64,000 bases of DNA from Ochrobactrum sp. RH2CCR150 (GCA_014138095.1 JACGXE010000009.1:1-64000), one strand, 5' to 3'. Shown: positions 19,643 through 29,410, counted from the first letter of the stretch. Numbers and translations are program-made. Notes: generated by a model not told the origin, from the letters alone.

Positions 19643-20227
19643 ATGATGCGCGTTTTGTGTCTCGTAGCGCTCGTGATCCTTGGAGGCTGCGCGACCGCCC
19701 CACGGCAGGTCAGCAATGTATGCGCAGTCTTCGATCAGCGTGACGGTTGGTTCAATAATTGGCAGACTGCCGCGACGCGTGTATCGCGTGAGTTCGGCGT
19801 GCCGGTTCCGGTTTTGATGGCGACGATCTATGCAGAATCGGGCTTTCAGCCCTATGCGAGACCGCCTCGCACCAAGATTCTCTGGATCATTCCGTGGAAG
19901 CGCGCATCCAGCGCTTATGGCTATTCACAGGCGCTGAGCGGCACCTGGGATCGTTATAAACGTGAGACCGGACGCTGGACCGCTTCACGCACCAACTTTG
20001 CCGACGCTATCCATTTCATCGGCTGGTATCATTATCAAAGCTATCAGAAGAACGGCATCAACCGCGCCGACACCTATAGCCTCTATCTGGCCTATTACAG
20101 CGGTCATGGCGGTTACGCACGTGGAGCGTGGCGCGGCAATTCAACGGCGCTCAATGGCGCGAAGCGGGCACAGGCGATGGCCAATCGTTACGCGGCGCAG
20201 TTGCGTTCTTGCGGCGGTATTGGCTAA
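19643..20227 (+). CDS. Lytic transglycosylase-like (SLT domain) lipoprotein
   Basis: Lipoprotein of 194 aa. The signal MMRVLCLVALVILGGC ends in a lipobox (LGGC). The mature part carries an SLT/lysozyme-like fold signature: VPVPVLMATIYAESGFQPYA with the candidate catalytic Glu in AESGF, then YGYSQALSGTWDRYKRETGR and YLAYYSGHGGYARG. Likely a peptidoglycan-cleaving enzyme at the outer membrane. Start choice: ATG 19643 or 19646 after the GAGG at 19633-19636; an ATG at 19631 is also in frame. Confidence 0.8.
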   Translation: MMRVLCLVALVILGGCATAPRQVSNVCAVFDQRDGWFNNWQTAATRVSREFGVPVPVLMATIYAESGFQPYARPPRTKILWIIPWKRASSAYGYSQALSGTWDRYKRETGRWTASRTNFADAIHFIGWYHYQSYQKNGINRADTYSLYLAYYSGHGGYARGAWRGNSTALNGAKRAQAMANRYAAQLRSCGGIG

Positions 20228-20327
20228 AAGGTGAGGATTGGGGTTTCAAATACGAGATTTGGAACACCATCCGGCCTTAATCGCAATTATCATGCGCGCG
20301 GAATCGCAAATTGAGGATGACCTTTGC

Positions 20328-20993
20328 ATGTTGAAAAGAATCGGTATCGCCCTGATTGGAGCCACTTTGCTGGCGGGCTGCACCACTGACCCATATACGG
20401 GCGAACAGAAGATGTCGAACACGGCAGGCGGCGCGGCAATCGGTGCTGCTGTCGGTGCTTTGGGCGGCCTTATGGTTGGCGGTTCCAGCCGCGCACAGCG
20501 CAATGCCGTGCTGATCGGCGCGGGTATTGGCGCACTCGGCGGCGGCGCCATCGGCAACTACATGGATCGTCAGGAAAGCGAACTGCGTGCGCAGCTGCAG
20601 GGCACCGGCGTTTCCGTGACGCGTAATGGCGATCAGATCATCCTGAACATGCCGTCCAGCATCACCTTCGATACCGATCAGGATCAGGTGAAGAGCCAGT
20701 TCTACCCGACGCTGAACTCGGTGGCCATCGTGCTGCGCAAGTTCAACCAGACCCTTGTTGACGTTCTGGGGCACACCGACTCGACGGGCAGCGCCAGCCA
20801 CAATCAGGACCTGTCGCAGCGTCGTGCCGGATCGGTGGCAAGCTATCTCGGTTCACAGGGCATCGATCCGCGTCGCTTTGCGATCATCGGTTATGGCGCA
20901 AGCCAGCCAGTGGCCACCAACGCCACGCCTGAAGGCCGCGCACAGAACCGGCGCGTCGAAATTCAGATTTCGCCGCTGCGGGGCGCAAGCTAA
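20328..20993 (+). CDS. OmpA-family lipoprotein (YiaD-like)
   Basis: Outer-membrane lipoprotein, 221 aa. Signal MLKRIGIALIGATLLAGC with lipobox LAGC, then two glycine-zipper segments (GGAAIGAAVGALGGLMVGG; GAGIGALGGGAIGNYMD), then an OmpA-type peptidoglycan-binding domain with VDVLGHTDSTGSASHNQDLS, QRRAGSVASYL and the terminal GRAQNRRVEIQI motif. It probably tethers the outer membrane to peptidoglycan. ATG 20328 is preferred over upstream in-frame starts because the signal peptide begins there and GAGGA precedes it. Confidence 0.9.
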   Translation: MLKRIGIALIGATLLAGCTTDPYTGEQKMSNTAGGAAIGAAVGALGGLMVGGSSRAQRNAVLIGAGIGALGGGAIGNYMDRQESELRAQLQGTGVSVTRNGDQIILNMPSSITFDTDQDQVKSQFYPTLNSVAIVLRKFNQTLVDVLGHTDSTGSASHNQDLSQRRAGSVASYLGSQGIDPRRFAIIGYGASQPVATNATPEGRAQNRRVEIQISPLRGAS

Positions 20994-21161
20994 CGTTTCA
21001 ATAGACAGAATCGGGCTGCCAAGGCCCGCCATATCGAGCGCAGTTCTTCGCAAGAAGGGCTGCGCTTTTGTCTGTTTTGGCCGAATCGTTACTTCGCTGG
21101 ATGCTGCCGTGGGCTCTAAAGCGTGGATAGGCTTTTTATTTTACCTATCTCTAATTGTAGA

Positions 21162-21176
21162 GAACAATAATGGAAC
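21162..21176 (+). promoter_or_regulatory. SOS box (LexA operator) upstream of recA
   Basis: GAAC at 21162-21165 and GAAC at 21173-21176 separated by exactly 7 nt, the direct-repeat LexA site (GAAC-N7-GAAC) described for alphaproteobacteria. It lies 124 nt before the recA start. The 306-nt gap from the lipoprotein gene otherwise holds a small GC hairpin near 21012-21028 and AT-rich promoter-like sequence. Confidence 0.85.
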
Positions 21177-21299
21177 AAAATAATATTATCTAATAATTTC
21201 CATATGTTATCTGTATTGCCAAATGAGAACAAAACAGATACAAATAGATATGAGCGATGAGCCTGCCGGGCTTCTAGCGGGACAAGAGGATGGTGTAAG

Positions 21300-22388
21300 A
21301 TGTCTCAGAATTCATTGCGACTTGTTGAGGATAATTCAGTGGACAAGACTAAGGCACTTGATGCGGCGCTGTCACAGATCGAAAGAGCGTTCGGCAAAGG
21401 CTCGATCATGCGCCTCGGTCAAAACGACAAGGCGGTCGAAATCGAGACCGTATCGACCGGCTCACTCTCTCTGGACATCGCGCTGGGTGTAGGCGGCTTG
21501 CCCAAGGGCCGCATCGTCGAAATTTACGGACCGGAAAGCTCGGGTAAGACCACGCTCGCGCTGCACACGATTGCCGAAGCTCAGAAGAAGGGTGGCATCT
21601 GCGCATTCGTTGATGCGGAACATGCGCTCGATCCGGTCTATGCACGCAAGCTCGGCGTGGATCTGGAAAACCTGCTGATTTCGCAGCCGGATACCGGCGA
21701 GCAGGCACTTGAAATTACCGACACGCTCGTGCGCTCTGGTGCTATCGATGTTCTGGTCATCGATTCTGTGGCCGCGCTGACACCGCGTGCGGAAATCGAA
21801 GGTGAAATGGGCGATTCGCTGCCGGGCCTTCAGGCTCGTCTGATGAGCCAGGCGCTGCGCAAGCTCACCGCTTCCATTTCGCGTTCCAACTGCATGGTCA
21901 TCTTCATCAACCAGATCCGTATGAAGATCGGCGTCATGTTCGGTTCGCCTGAAACGACGACCGGCGGTAATGCGCTGAAGTTCTACGCTTCGGTTCGCCT
22001 CGATATCCGTCGCATCGGTTCCATCAAGGAGCGTGATGAAGTCGTCGGCAACCAGACCCGCGTGAAGGTCGTGAAGAACAAGCTGGCTCCTCCCTTCAAG
22101 CAGGTTGAATTCGACATCATGTATGGTGCCGGTGTTTCCAAGATGGGCGAACTGGTCGATCTTGGCGTGAAGGCAGGCGTTGTCGAAAAGTCCGGCGCTT
22201 GGTTCTCCTATAATTCGCAGCGTCTTGGTCAGGGCCGTGAAAACGCGAAGCTATATCTCAAGGAGAATCCGGAGGTCGCTCGCGAAATCGAAACGACACT
22301 TCGTCAGAATGCCGGTTTGATCGCTGAACAGTTCCTCGATGATGGCGGCCCGGAAGAAGATAGCGGGTCCGACGCAGCGGAGATGTAA
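21300..22388 (+). CDS. recA: Recombinase RecA
   Basis: RecA (362 aa), ATP-dependent strand exchange protein and LexA co-protease. Walker [10 protein letters not shown] begins at residue 77; loop L1 region [40 protein letters not shown] (L2). The acidic C-terminal tail ([16 protein letters not shown]) that modulates DNA binding is present. Preceded by an SOS box and followed by a terminator, so it is probably a single-gene SOS unit. Confidence 0.99.
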   Translation: MSQNSLRLVEDNSVDKTKALDAALSQIERAFGKGSIMRLGQNDKAVEIETVSTGSLSLDIALGVGGLPKGRIVEIYGPESSGKTTLALHTIAEAQKKGGICAFVDAEHALDPVYARKLGVDLENLLISQPDTGEQALEITDTLVRSGAIDVLVIDSVAALTPRAEIEGEMGDSLPGLQARLMSQALRKLTASISRSNCMVIFINQIRMKIGVMFGSPETTTGGNALKFYASVRLDIRRIGSIKERDEVVGNQTRVKVVKNKLAPPFKQVEFDIMYGAGVSKMGELVDLGVKAGVVEKSGAWFSYNSQRLGQGRENAKLYLKENPEVAREIETTLRQNAGLIAEQFLDDGGPEEDSGSDAAEM

Positions 22389-22434
22389 TTTCCGCAAGAG
22401 GTTCTTCTCGAACCTCTTTACTGATTAGAAGTTG

Positions 22435-22470
22435 GAAGCCCTGTGCTGTTGCGCGGGGCTTCTCTTTTTT
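22435..22470 (+). terminator. Intrinsic terminator after recA
   Basis: GAAGCCC / GGGCTTC stem with a 14-nt loop, followed by TCTTTTTT. A further hairpin, AGAGGTTC / GAACCTCT (22397-22417), lies between it and the stop codon. Confidence 0.8.
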
Positions 22471-22493
22471 CAGTCGTGGCTTGATGTGAATTC

Positions 22494-22535
22494 AAAAGCA
22501 CTGGCAAAAGGTGCTTTTACAGGCAGAATTTGCCT
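22494..22535 (+). promoter_or_regulatory. Tandem hairpins in the alaS leader region
   Basis: Two adjacent perfect hairpins: AAAAGCAC / GTGCTTTT (22494-22518) and AGGCA / TGCCT (22521-22535), the latter followed by TTTATG. They lie 210-250 nt before alaS and just before a short alanine-rich open frame. The 359-nt recA-alaS gap also contains a CCTGC / GCAGG pairing near 22640-22670. Confidence 0.45.
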
Positions 22536-22537
22536 TT

Positions 22538-22582
22538 ATGGCGCACGCGGCTTATCTGGACAGAAAAGCAGCACATCGTTAA
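22538..22582 (+). CDS. Candidate alanine-rich leader peptide upstream of alaS
   Basis: A 14-codon open frame, MAHAAYLDRKAAHR, with five alanine codons (GCG, GCG, GCT, GCA, GCA). It directly follows a hairpin and precedes alaS by about 165 nt. Such composition is what a transcription-attenuation leader for alanyl-tRNA supply would have. Against it: no Shine-Dalgarno sequence near the ATG and no clear downstream terminator with a T-run. Treat as a hypothesis. Confidence 0.25.
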   Translation: MAHAAYLDRKAAHR

Positions 22583-22747
22583 AAGCGGTCAACCGAAGAA
22601 CTCCACTTCACGTCTTAGTAGCGCGGGAAGGGAGTAAAGCCTGCGGTCTCCGTTATTTGTTGGCGGTTTGCAGGTGCAAAAGACAATCGATGCGGCCTCT
22701 GAAACAGGGTGCATCAATGCAGGGCACGAAAAGCCCAAGGGTGAATT

Positions 22748-25405
22748 ATGGCTGGCGTCAACGAGATTAGGTCCACATTCCTCGATTACTACCGCAAGAA
22801 CGGACACGAAATCGTTCCGTCGAGTCCGCTCGTACCGCGCAATGACCCGACGCTCATGTTTACGAATGCGGGCATGGTGCAGTTCAAGAACGTGTTCACG
22901 GGGTTGGAACACCGCGCCTACAATCGCGCGACCACCTCGCAGAAATGCGTGCGTGCAGGCGGCAAGCATAACGATCTTGACAATGTGGGCTACACGGCGC
23001 GCCATCACACTTTCTTTGAAATGCTGGGCAATTTCTCGTTCGGCGATTATTTCAAGGAAGACGCCATCAGCTTCGCTTGGAACCTGATCACCAAGGAATT
23101 CGGTCTGCCGAAGGACAAGCTGCTCGTCACCGTCTATCATACGGATGAGGATGCCGCGAATTACTGGAAGAAGATTGCCGGTCTGAGCGACGACCGCATC
23201 ATCCGTATTGCCACCAGCGACAACTTCTGGGCGATGGGTGATACGGGTCCGTGCGGTCCGTGCTCGGAAATTTTCTTCGATCACGGCGATCACATCTGGG
23301 GTGGACCTCCCGGATCGCCAGATGAAGACGGCGACCGCTTCATCGAGATCTGGAATCTCGTTTTCATGCAGTTCGAACAGGTGACGCCGGATCAGCGCAT
23401 TGATCTGCCGCGTCCGTCTATCGATACCGGCATGGGTCTGGAACGCGTTGCGGCAGTGCTGCAGGGCGTGCATGACAATTACGACATCGATCTGTTCAAG
23501 GCGCTGATCCGGGCTTCGGAAGAAGCAACCGGCGTCAAGGCTGAAGGCGATTTCCGCGCCAGCCATCGTGTGATTGCCGACCATCTGCGCGCGTCGAGCT
23601 TCCTCATTGCCGATGGCGTTCTGCCGTCGAATGAAGGTCGCGGTTATGTACTGCGCCGCATCATGCGTCGCGCGATGCGTCATGCCCAGCTTCTGGGCGC
23701 GAAGGAACCGTTGATGTGGCGTCTGCTGCCAGCGCTCATTCGCGAAATGGGCCAGGCCTATCCGGAGCTGATCCGCGCCGAAGCGCTGATTTCCGAAACG
23801 CTGAAGCTGGAAGAAACCCGTTTCCGCAAGACGCTGGAGCGCGGTCTTGGCCTGTTGTCCGATGCATCGGGAAAGCTGGTTGAAGGTGACCGTCTTGATG
23901 GCGAAACCGCGTTCAAGCTTTATGACACCTATGGCTTTCCACTCGATCTGACGCAGGATGCTCTGCGCCAGCGCGGCATCACCGTCGATACGGATGGCTT
24001 CTCGACCGCCATGGAACGCCAGAAGGCCGAGGCTCGCGCCAATTGGGCAGGCTCCGGCGAAGCTGCAACCGAGACGATCTGGTTTGGCATCAAGGACAAG
24101 GTCGGCGCGACGGAATTCCTCGGTTACGAAACGGAAAGCGCTGAAGGCGTTATCGCCGCTCTGGTGCGCGACGGCGCGGAAGTGCAGTCGGCTTCTGAAG
24201 GCGAGACCGTTGCGGTCGTGGTTAATCAGACGCCTTTCTATGGTGAATCGGGCGGCCAGCAGGGCGATACCGGAACGATTTCCGGCGAAGGCTTCGCCAT
24301 CACCGTTAAGGATACGCAGAAGAAGGGCGAGGGCGTCTTCGTTCATATCGGCGAAGTTACCAAGGGCACTGCGAAGACCGGCGAAGCTGTCGAACTGAAA
24401 GTCGACTCGGATCGCCGTACGCGCATCCGCTCCAACCACTCGGCCACCCATCTTCTGCATGAAGCCCTGCGCGAAACACTCGGTAGCCATGTGGCGCAGA
24501 AGGGTTCGCTTGTTGCGCCTGACCGTCTGCGCTTCGACTTCTCGCACCCGAAGCCGATTTCGGCTGAGGAACTGGCCAAAGTTGAAAACATGGCCAATGA
24601 GATTATCCTTCAGAACGCGCCGGTTTCCACGCGCCTGATGGCTGTGGACGATGCGATTGCCGAAGGTGCAATGGCGCTGTTCGGTGAAAAATACGGCGAC
24701 GAGGTGCGCGTCGTTTCGATGGGCACTGCCAAGCATGGTCCAAAGTCGGGCAAGGCCTATTCGGTAGAGCTTTGCGGCGGTACCCATGTGCGCCAGACAG
24801 GCGATATCGGTCTTGTTCGCATCGTTTCCGAAGGTGCGGTTGCAGCCGGTGTTCGTCGTATGGAAGCGCTGACGGGCGAGGCTGCGCGCCTTTATCTCGA
24901 AGAGCAGGATGAACGCGTGAAAGCAATCGCCAACGCGCTGAAGACTACGCCTGCCGAGGCATTGGAGCGTGTCAACGCCCTTATGGACGAGCGCAAGAAG
25001 CTTGAGCGCGAATTGTCGGATGCACGCAAGAAGCTGGCGCTCGGCGGCGGTTCGTCGGAAGGCGGCAGTGCGGTTGAAGCTGTGAACGGCGTCAACTTCC
25101 TTGGCAAGGTCGTGACCGGCGTGTCGCCACGCGATCTGAAGCCGCTGGCTGACGAAGGCAAGAAGCAGGTCGGTTCCGGCGTGGTTCTGTTCATCGGTGT
25201 TGGTGAAGATGGCAAGGCCAGTGCAGTTGCAGCCGTGACGGAAGACATGGTTGGCCGTTTCAGCGCTGTGGATCTGGTCCGTGCCGCTTCGGCAGCACTC
25301 GGCGGCGCCGGTGGCGGCGGTCGCCCGGACATGGCGCAGGCCGGTGGACCGGATGGCGATAAGGCCGATGCTGCTATAGCAGCGGTCAAGGCCCTGATTG
25401 CCTAA
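22748..25405 (+). CDS. alaS: Alanyl-tRNA synthetase
   Basis: AlaRS (885 aa), charges tRNA-Ala and edits mischarged Ser/Gly. N-terminal class II catalytic core: [49 protein letters not shown]. Editing domain: [18 protein letters not shown] (HxxxH) and [13 protein letters not shown] with the metal-binding Cys near residue 676. C-terminal domain has a glycine-rich stretch ([19 protein letters not shown]). Normal length. Long structured leader and a strong terminator downstream, so it is likely monocistronic. Confidence 0.98.
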   Translation: MAGVNEIRSTFLDYYRKNGHEIVPSSPLVPRNDPTLMFTNAGMVQFKNVFTGLEHRAYNRATTSQKCVRAGGKHNDLDNVGYTARHHTFFEMLGNFSFGDYFKEDAISFAWNLITKEFGLPKDKLLVTVYHTDEDAANYWKKIAGLSDDRIIRIATSDNFWAMGDTGPCGPCSEIFFDHGDHIWGGPPGSPDEDGDRFIEIWNLVFMQFEQVTPDQRIDLPRPSIDTGMGLERVAAVLQGVHDNYDIDLFKALIRASEEATGVKAEGDFRASHRVIADHLRASSFLIADGVLPSNEGRGYVLRRIMRRAMRHAQLLGAKEPLMWRLLPALIREMGQAYPELIRAEALISETLKLEETRFRKTLERGLGLLSDASGKLVEGDRLDGETAFKLYDTYGFPLDLTQDALRQRGITVDTDGFSTAMERQKAEARANWAGSGEAATETIWFGIKDKVGATEFLGYETESAEGVIAALVRDGAEVQSASEGETVAVVVNQTPFYGESGGQQGDTGTISGEGFAITVKDTQKKGEGVFVHIGEVTKGTAKTGEAVELKVDSDRRTRIRSNHSATHLLHEALRETLGSHVAQKGSLVAPDRLRFDFSHPKPISAEELAKVENMANEIILQNAPVSTRLMAVDDAIAEGAMALFGEKYGDEVRVVSMGTAKHGPKSGKAYSVELCGGTHVRQTGDIGLVRIVSEGAVAAGVRRMEALTGEAARLYLEEQDERVKAIANALKTTPAEALERVNALMDERKKLERELSDARKKLALGGGSSEGGSAVEAVNGVNFLGKVVTGVSPRDLKPLADEGKKQVGSGVVLFIGVGEDGKASAVAAVTEDMVGRFSAVDLVRAASAALGGAGGGGRPDMAQAGGPDGDKADAAIAAVKALIA

Positions 25406-25415
25406 TGTGATCTGG

Positions 25416-25446
25416 AAAGGCCGGGGCAACCCGGCCTTCTTCTTTG
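25416..25446. terminator. Bidirectional terminator between alaS and the monooxygenase gene
   Basis: AAGGCCGGG / CCCGGCCTT with a GCAA tetraloop; TCTTCTTT follows on the plus strand. It ends alaS and lies just past the stop of the convergent gene at 25451. Confidence 0.85.
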
Positions 25447-25450
25447 TGGC

Positions 25451-25801
25451 TCAGGCTGCGTGCGCCGTGCGGCTGTCGTCGGGCGCTTCGCGGCGCTCAT
25501 CCAGCCCGTAGTCGCGAACGACACTGGCAACCCGCAGGCGATAATCTTCAAAGACACCGCTCCGTCCTTTGGTCTGGGCAATACGGTGTGAGGGAAGGTT
25601 GCGCCAGGCACGTACCGCCTCCTCGTCACGCCAGAAGGATAGAGATAGCAGCTTGTCGGGTTCCACAAGGCTTTGAAAGCGCTCGATTGAGATGAAGCCG
25701 TCGATGCGGCTGAGATCGTCTCGCAGGCTTGCCGCAATATCCAGATATTGTTCGCGCCGCTCGTCATCTGCGGGCCAGACTTCGAAGATCACTGCAATCA
25801 T
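25451..25801 (-). CDS. Antibiotic biosynthesis monooxygenase (ABM) domain protein
   Basis: 116 aa, a ferredoxin-like alpha/beta barrel of the ABM type: MIAVIFEVWPADDERREQYL, DGFISIERFQSLVEPDKLLS and SFWRDEEAVRAWRNLPSHR, the core of the family. Members are heme oxygenases or quinol monooxygenases; no specific substrate can be assigned. Start overlaps the end of the NIPSNAP gene by 4 nt, so both are one operon facing the divergent ArsR-type regulator at 26210. Confidence 0.8.
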   Translation of the reverse strand: MIAVIFEVWPADDERREQYLDIAASLRDDLSRIDGFISIERFQSLVEPDKLLSLSFWRDEEAVRAWRNLPSHRIAQTKGRSGVFEDYRLRVASVVRDYGLDERREAPDDSRTAHAA

Positions 25802-26127
25802 GGCTTGATCAACTCCGCATGGGGTCCCGATTGCAACTTGAGAAAGATGCGATCCTCGGACCGGATGAATTGTTCCCGACGCGCAAATTCATAATTCTCG
25901 CGCCCCAGCGGGTCGGCTGCCAGCCGCGCTCGATAGGCCTCATAAGCGGCCAGGTGCTCCAGCGAATAGACCCCATAGGCTGTCGTGGCCGAACCTTCAT
26001 GCGGGCCGAAATAGCCGATCAGTTGCGCACCGCAACGTGGAATGGCTTGTCCCCAATTGCGCGCATATTCGGCAAAGGCATCCGCTTTGAACGGGTCGAT
26101 CTGGTAGCGGATGAAACAGGTGATCAT
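25798..26127 (-). CDS. NIPSNAP family protein
   Basis: 109 aa. MITCFIRYQIDPFKADAFAE followed by YARNWGQAIPRCGAQLIGYF and the ADPLGRENYEFARREQ stretch match the NIPSNAP fold, a dimeric alpha/beta barrel related to ABM proteins; biochemical role unknown. First gene of a two-gene operon, 82 nt from the divergent regulator; a dyad operator candidate lies between. Confidence 0.8.
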   Translation of the reverse strand: MITCFIRYQIDPFKADAFAEYARNWGQAIPRCGAQLIGYFGPHEGSATTAYGVYSLEHLAAYEAYRARLAADPLGRENYEFARREQFIRSEDRIFLKLQSGPHAELIKP

Positions 26128-26189
26128 GCGGGGTCTCCTTGATAGGCATGCTTTCGATGGAGATACTGTAGCGCTTGAACGACAACGAC

Positions 26190-26209
26190 ACTTCGGTTAC
26201 CATCGAAGT
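26190..26209. promoter_or_regulatory. Candidate ArsR-type operator in divergent promoter
   Basis: Twenty-base dyad ACTTCGGTTACCATCGAAGT: arms ACTTCG and CGAAGT around the small palindrome GGTTACC. It directly abuts the regulator start codon (26210), within the 82-nt space between the NIPSNAP operon and the ArsR gene. Position suggests autoregulation. Confidence 0.5.
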
Positions 26210-26899
26210 ATGAAAGATGGACCGATCATAGCTTCCGTCGCCGCTCTTCTCGGTGATCCGGCACGCGCAAACATGCTGACTGCGCTGATGGATGGGCGTG
26301 CCCTGACCGTCAGCGAACTGGCGGCTGCGGCGGGTGTCACCCTGCAAACAGCAAGCGGGCATTTGTCGAAGCTTGATGCCGCCAATCTGCTGGTTGCGGA
26401 AAAGCAGGGACGCCATCGTTATTTTCGCCTGTCGGGCACGGATGTGGCGCAGGTGCTGGAAGGGCTAATGGGCCTTGCCCAGCGAACGGGTGCGGTACGC
26501 GTGCGCACGGGGCCGAAGGACGAAGCATTGCGCAAAGCGCGCATATGCTACGACCATCTGGCGGGCGAGCGCGGGGTTGAGATGCTTGAGGCGGCACATA
26601 AGCTCCGCCTGATCGATGATGCTGATGAGCCGGTGCTGACGGACGAAGGCAAATCGTTTTTCACCTGTCTTGGTGTTGATGTGTCAGCACTGGAACACGG
26701 CAAGAGGCCTGTGTGCCGCCATTGTCTTGACTGGAGCGAACGGCGCAATCATCTGGGTGGCGCACTTGGTGCAGCGCTTCTGAATAATTTTATCGCACGC
26801 GGTTGGGCCCGGCGCGCTGAGGGGCGGGTGATCGCATTTTCACCCACCGGCGCGCAGGCCTTTAAAAGCGCTTTCTCTATTGAAGCACAGCCGAGCTGA
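26210..26899 (+). CDS. ArsR family transcriptional regulator
   Basis: 229 aa. N-terminal winged helix: VAALLGDPARANMLTALMDG, LTVSELAAAAGVTLQTASGH (recognition helix), LSKLDAANLLVAEKQGRHRY. The C-terminal half contains VCRHCLDWSERRNHLGGALG, common in this subfamily. Start at ATG 26210 because the domain begins there; the longer frame would start inside the divergent NIPSNAP gene. Likely represses the divergent NIPSNAP/ABM pair. No Cys-rich metal site typical of ArsR sensors is evident apart from CRHC. Confidence 0.88.
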   Translation: MKDGPIIASVAALLGDPARANMLTALMDGRALTVSELAAAAGVTLQTASGHLSKLDAANLLVAEKQGRHRYFRLSGTDVAQVLEGLMGLAQRTGAVRVRTGPKDEALRKARICYDHLAGERGVEMLEAAHKLRLIDDADEPVLTDEGKSFFTCLGVDVSALEHGKRPVCRHCLDWSERRNHLGGALGAALLNNFIARGWARRAEGRVIAFSPTGAQAFKSAFSIEAQPS

Positions 26900-26909
26900 A
26901 ACTGGCGCT

Positions 26910-27527
26910 TTAGCTTGCAGCTTTAACGGCAGCGTCATCCAGTTCGGATGCGCGTTTCCATGCCAGGCGGGCTTGCAGTCGCTCCCAATAGGTGTCGAAG
27001 GCCGGCCGATGCGGCAGACTGCCGAACATCATGCCCCAGCCAATATGGGAGCCGACATAGACATCGGCGGCAGTAAAGCGATTGCCGGTGATATAGGGAT
27101 GGCGCGATATCGCCTTTTCCAGTGTGTCGACCACGCTGTCGTAATTGCCATACCCCATCATGCGCTCGCGGTCCGGCGGGACTTCGAAGCCCATGGAGCG
27201 GTTTGAAAGGGCTGCTTCCAGCGGACCGGCGGCGAAGAACATCCAACGATAGAAATCGGCGCGTTCATCCGGGTGGGGCGCAAGTCCTGCTTCCGGAAAA
27301 GTAACGGCCAGATAAGCGCAGATGGCTGCAGCTTCGGTGACGACGGCTTCGCCATGGCGCAGTGCCGGAACCTTACCCATGGGGTTCACAGCACAAAATT
27401 CAGGGCCCTTCATCGGAGGGCCAAAGTCGAGAATTTGTACGTCGTAGGGCTTGCCCGTTTCCTCCAGCATCCAGCGTGCGATACGTCCACGCGACATAGG
27501 ATTGGTGAAAAGCGTGAGGTCAGCCAT
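26910..27527 (-). CDS. Glutathione S-transferase family protein
   Basis: 205 aa from ATG 27527, which follows a perfect AGGAGG. Thioredoxin-like N-terminal domain MADLTLFTNPMSRGRIARWM with a likely Ser in the active-site helix, cis-Pro segment MGKVPALRHGEAVVTEAAAI, then the all-alpha domain (RFTAADVYVGSHIGWGMMFG). Probably soluble detoxification. Convergent with the ArsR gene. A longer frame to 27611 lacks the ribosome site. Confidence 0.88.
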   Translation of the reverse strand: MADLTLFTNPMSRGRIARWMLEETGKPYDVQILDFGPPMKGPEFCAVNPMGKVPALRHGEAVVTEAAAICAYLAVTFPEAGLAPHPDERADFYRWMFFAAGPLEAALSNRSMGFEVPPDRERMMGYGNYDSVVDTLEKAISRHPYITGNRFTAADVYVGSHIGWGMMFGSLPHRPAFDTYWERLQARLAWKRASELDDAAVKAAS

Positions 27528-27579
27528 TTTTTCCTCCTGAACCTGGTTGGCACAGGATGCGCGTTTTCCCCTATGAAGC

Positions 27580-27615
27580 AAATCAAAAAGAAAACGGCGG
27601 GATGAACCCACCGTT
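27580..27615 (-). terminator. Intrinsic terminator after icd (minus strand)
   Basis: AACGGTGGG / CCCGCCGTT stem read on the minus strand, loop TTCAT, followed by TTTTCTTTTTGATTT. It lies between icd and the GST gene and ends the icd transcript. Confidence 0.85.
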
Positions 27616-27642
27616 CTGCATTCTTATGAAAGCTGGTGCTGA

Positions 27643-28857
27643 TTAAGCAGCCATGGCCTTCTTGAGGTTTTCGTCGATCTTGTCGAGGAAGCCGGTGGTG
27701 GAGAGCCAAGGCTGATCCGGGCCGATGAGCAGCGCCAGATCCTTGGTCATGAAGCCGCTTTCGACGGTGTCGACGCAGACCTTTTCCAGCGTGTCAGCAA
27801 AGCGCTTCAGCTCGGCATTGTCGTCGAGCTTGGCGCGATGTGCGAGGCCACGGGTCCATGCGAAGATCGAAGCGATCGAGTTGGTCGAGGTTTCCTCGCC
27901 CTTCTGATGCTGGCGGTAGTGACGGGTCACGGTGCCGTGTGCAGCTTCAGCTTCAACGGTCTTGCCATCTGGCGTCATCAGAACCGAGGTCATCAGGCCG
28001 AGCGAGCCGAAGCCCTGAGCCACGATGTCCGACTGAACGTCGCCGTCGTAGTTCTTACAAGCCCAGACATAGCCGCCGGACCACTTGAGCGCCGAAGCGA
28101 CCATGTCGTCGATGAGGCGATGTTCGTACCAGATCTTGGCTGCCTTGAACTTGTCGGCGAATTCGGCCTGGTAGACTTCTTCGAAGATATCCTTGAAGCG
28201 ACCGTCATAGGCCTTCAGGATGGTGTTCTTCGTCGAGAGATAGACCGGGTAGTTGCGCTGCAGGCCGTAGTTCAGCGAAGCGCGGGCAAATTCGCGAATC
28301 GATTCGTCGAGGTTGTACATGGCCATTGCCACGCCAGCCGCCGGAGCCTGATAGACTTCGTGTTCGATGGTTTCGCCGTCTTCACCGACGAACTTGATCG
28401 AAAGCGTGCCCTTGCCCGGGAACTTGAAATCGGTCGCGCGGTACTGATCGCCGAAAGCATGACGGCCAACGATGATCGGCTGGGTCCAGCCCGGCACGAG
28501 GCGCGGAACGTTCTTGCAGATGATCGGCTCGCGGAAAATCACGCCGCCGAGAATGTTGCGGATGGTGCCGTTAGGCGACTTCCACATCTTCTTGAGCTTG
28601 AATTCTTCAACGCGCGCTTCGTCAGGGGTGATGGTCGCGCACTTTACGCCGACGCCATGTTCCTTGATTGCGTTGGCTGCATCGATGGTGACCTGATCGT
28701 TGGTCGCATCGCGGTTTTCAACCGACAGATCGTAATATTTCAGATCGACGTCGAGATAGGGATGGATCAGCTTGTCCTTGATGAACTGCCAGATGATGCG
28801 GGTCATCTCGTCGCCGTCGAGTTCAACGACTGGGTTCGCAACCTTGATTTTTGCCAT
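27643..28857 (-). CDS. icd: Isocitrate dehydrogenase (NADP+)
   Basis: IDH (404 aa) of the eukaryote-like homodimeric type, not the E. coli type: isocitrate to 2-oxoglutarate with NADPH, TCA cycle. Landmarks: [20 protein letters not shown], the phosphate-binding [39 protein letters not shown] (metal-binding Asp) and the NADP-site stretch [20 protein letters not shown]. Upstream lies a nested inverted repeat (28899-28957). Confidence 0.97.
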   Translation of the reverse strand: MAKIKVANPVVELDGDEMTRIIWQFIKDKLIHPYLDVDLKYYDLSVENRDATNDQVTIDAANAIKEHGVGVKCATITPDEARVEEFKLKKMWKSPNGTIRNILGGVIFREPIICKNVPRLVPGWTQPIIVGRHAFGDQYRATDFKFPGKGTLSIKFVGEDGETIEHEVYQAPAAGVAMAMYNLDESIREFARASLNYGLQRNYPVYLSTKNTILKAYDGRFKDIFEEVYQAEFADKFKAAKIWYEHRLIDDMVASALKWSGGYVWACKNYDGDVQSDIVAQGFGSLGLMTSVLMTPDGKTVEAEAAHGTVTRHYRQHQKGEETSTNSIASIFAWTRGLAHRAKLDDNAELKRFADTLEKVCVDTVESGFMTKDLALLIGPDQPWLSTTGFLDKIDENLKKAMAA

Positions 28858-28898
28858 GGATGAAGCCTCTTTTTAAATGCGCCTTGAATGCATGGGCC

Positions 28899-28957
28899 CC
28901 TATAGCACCCGTAGGGAATAAGGCAAAGCTCTCAAGCCTTATTCTTTGGCCTATAGG
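28899..28957. promoter_or_regulatory. Nested inverted repeat in the icd 5' region
   Basis: Outer arms CCTATAG / CTATAGG and inner perfect arms GAATAAGGC / GCCTTATTC with an 11-nt loop. It sits between the RHH gene and icd, which read the same way. It could end the RHH transcript or form a structured icd leader. No long T-run on either side. Confidence 0.5.
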
Positions 28958-28999
28958 TGAAATTGGCAGTCAAAAAATTGGGAAGGGTGCTGATTTGGG

Positions 29000-29410
29000 T
29001 CAGGCCGCGCGATGCGTTGCCGCCTCGCCATTGCGTGGCTTCTTCCAGCTTTCCTGCTGCTGGCGGTAATTGTCCTGTTCGCGCGCCAGAATGGCATCGG
29101 CATCGAGCGCAGAAATGGCGGCCGCCTTGTCGGTCGGCACAAGGCCGCTCAGTTGCAGCGACAAATAGCGCCCACAGCAGACGCGCAGGAACGATGCAAA
29201 ATTGTCGAGGTCGTGGCCTTCCTCGCGGGATTCACCGTAGAGTTTGCCGATAAGGCGGCTTACGCTGAGGCCATCGTGGGAAGCGACATCTTCCAGTGTC
29301 CACCAGAAGAAGTTTTCCAGCCGGACGCTGGTGACAACGCCATCAATGCGCAGAGAGCGCGTCACGCTCTGCCAGAGTTCTGGATTGGCACCGATGAACA
29401 ATCTGCACAT
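29000..29410 (-). CDS. Ribbon-helix-helix domain protein
   Basis: 136 aa. The central segment SVRLENFFWWTLEDVASHDG then LSVSRLIGKLYGESREEG fits the RHH-type domain (Pfam RHH_4-like) found in alphaproteobacterial proteins; this fold usually binds DNA as a dimer. The C-terminus is Gln/Lys/Arg-rich (NYRQQQESWKKPRNGEAATH). GGGAG ribosome site upstream. Target unknown. It lies 142 nt upstream of icd on the same strand. Confidence 0.7.
   Translation of the reverse strand: MCRLFIGANPELWQSVTRSLRIDGVVTSVRLENFFWWTLEDVASHDGLSVSRLIGKLYGESREEGHDLDNFASFLRVCCGRYLSLQLSGLVPTDKAAAISALDADAILAREQDNYRQQQESWKKPRNGEAATHRAA

Noticed and set aside
22589-25429. Open reading frame of 946 codons on the minus strand opposite alaS
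   Set aside because: It mirrors the alaS codons; alaS has full family motifs. The antisense product shows no domain and a composition typical of reversed GC-biased codons (rich in Arg, His, Ala).
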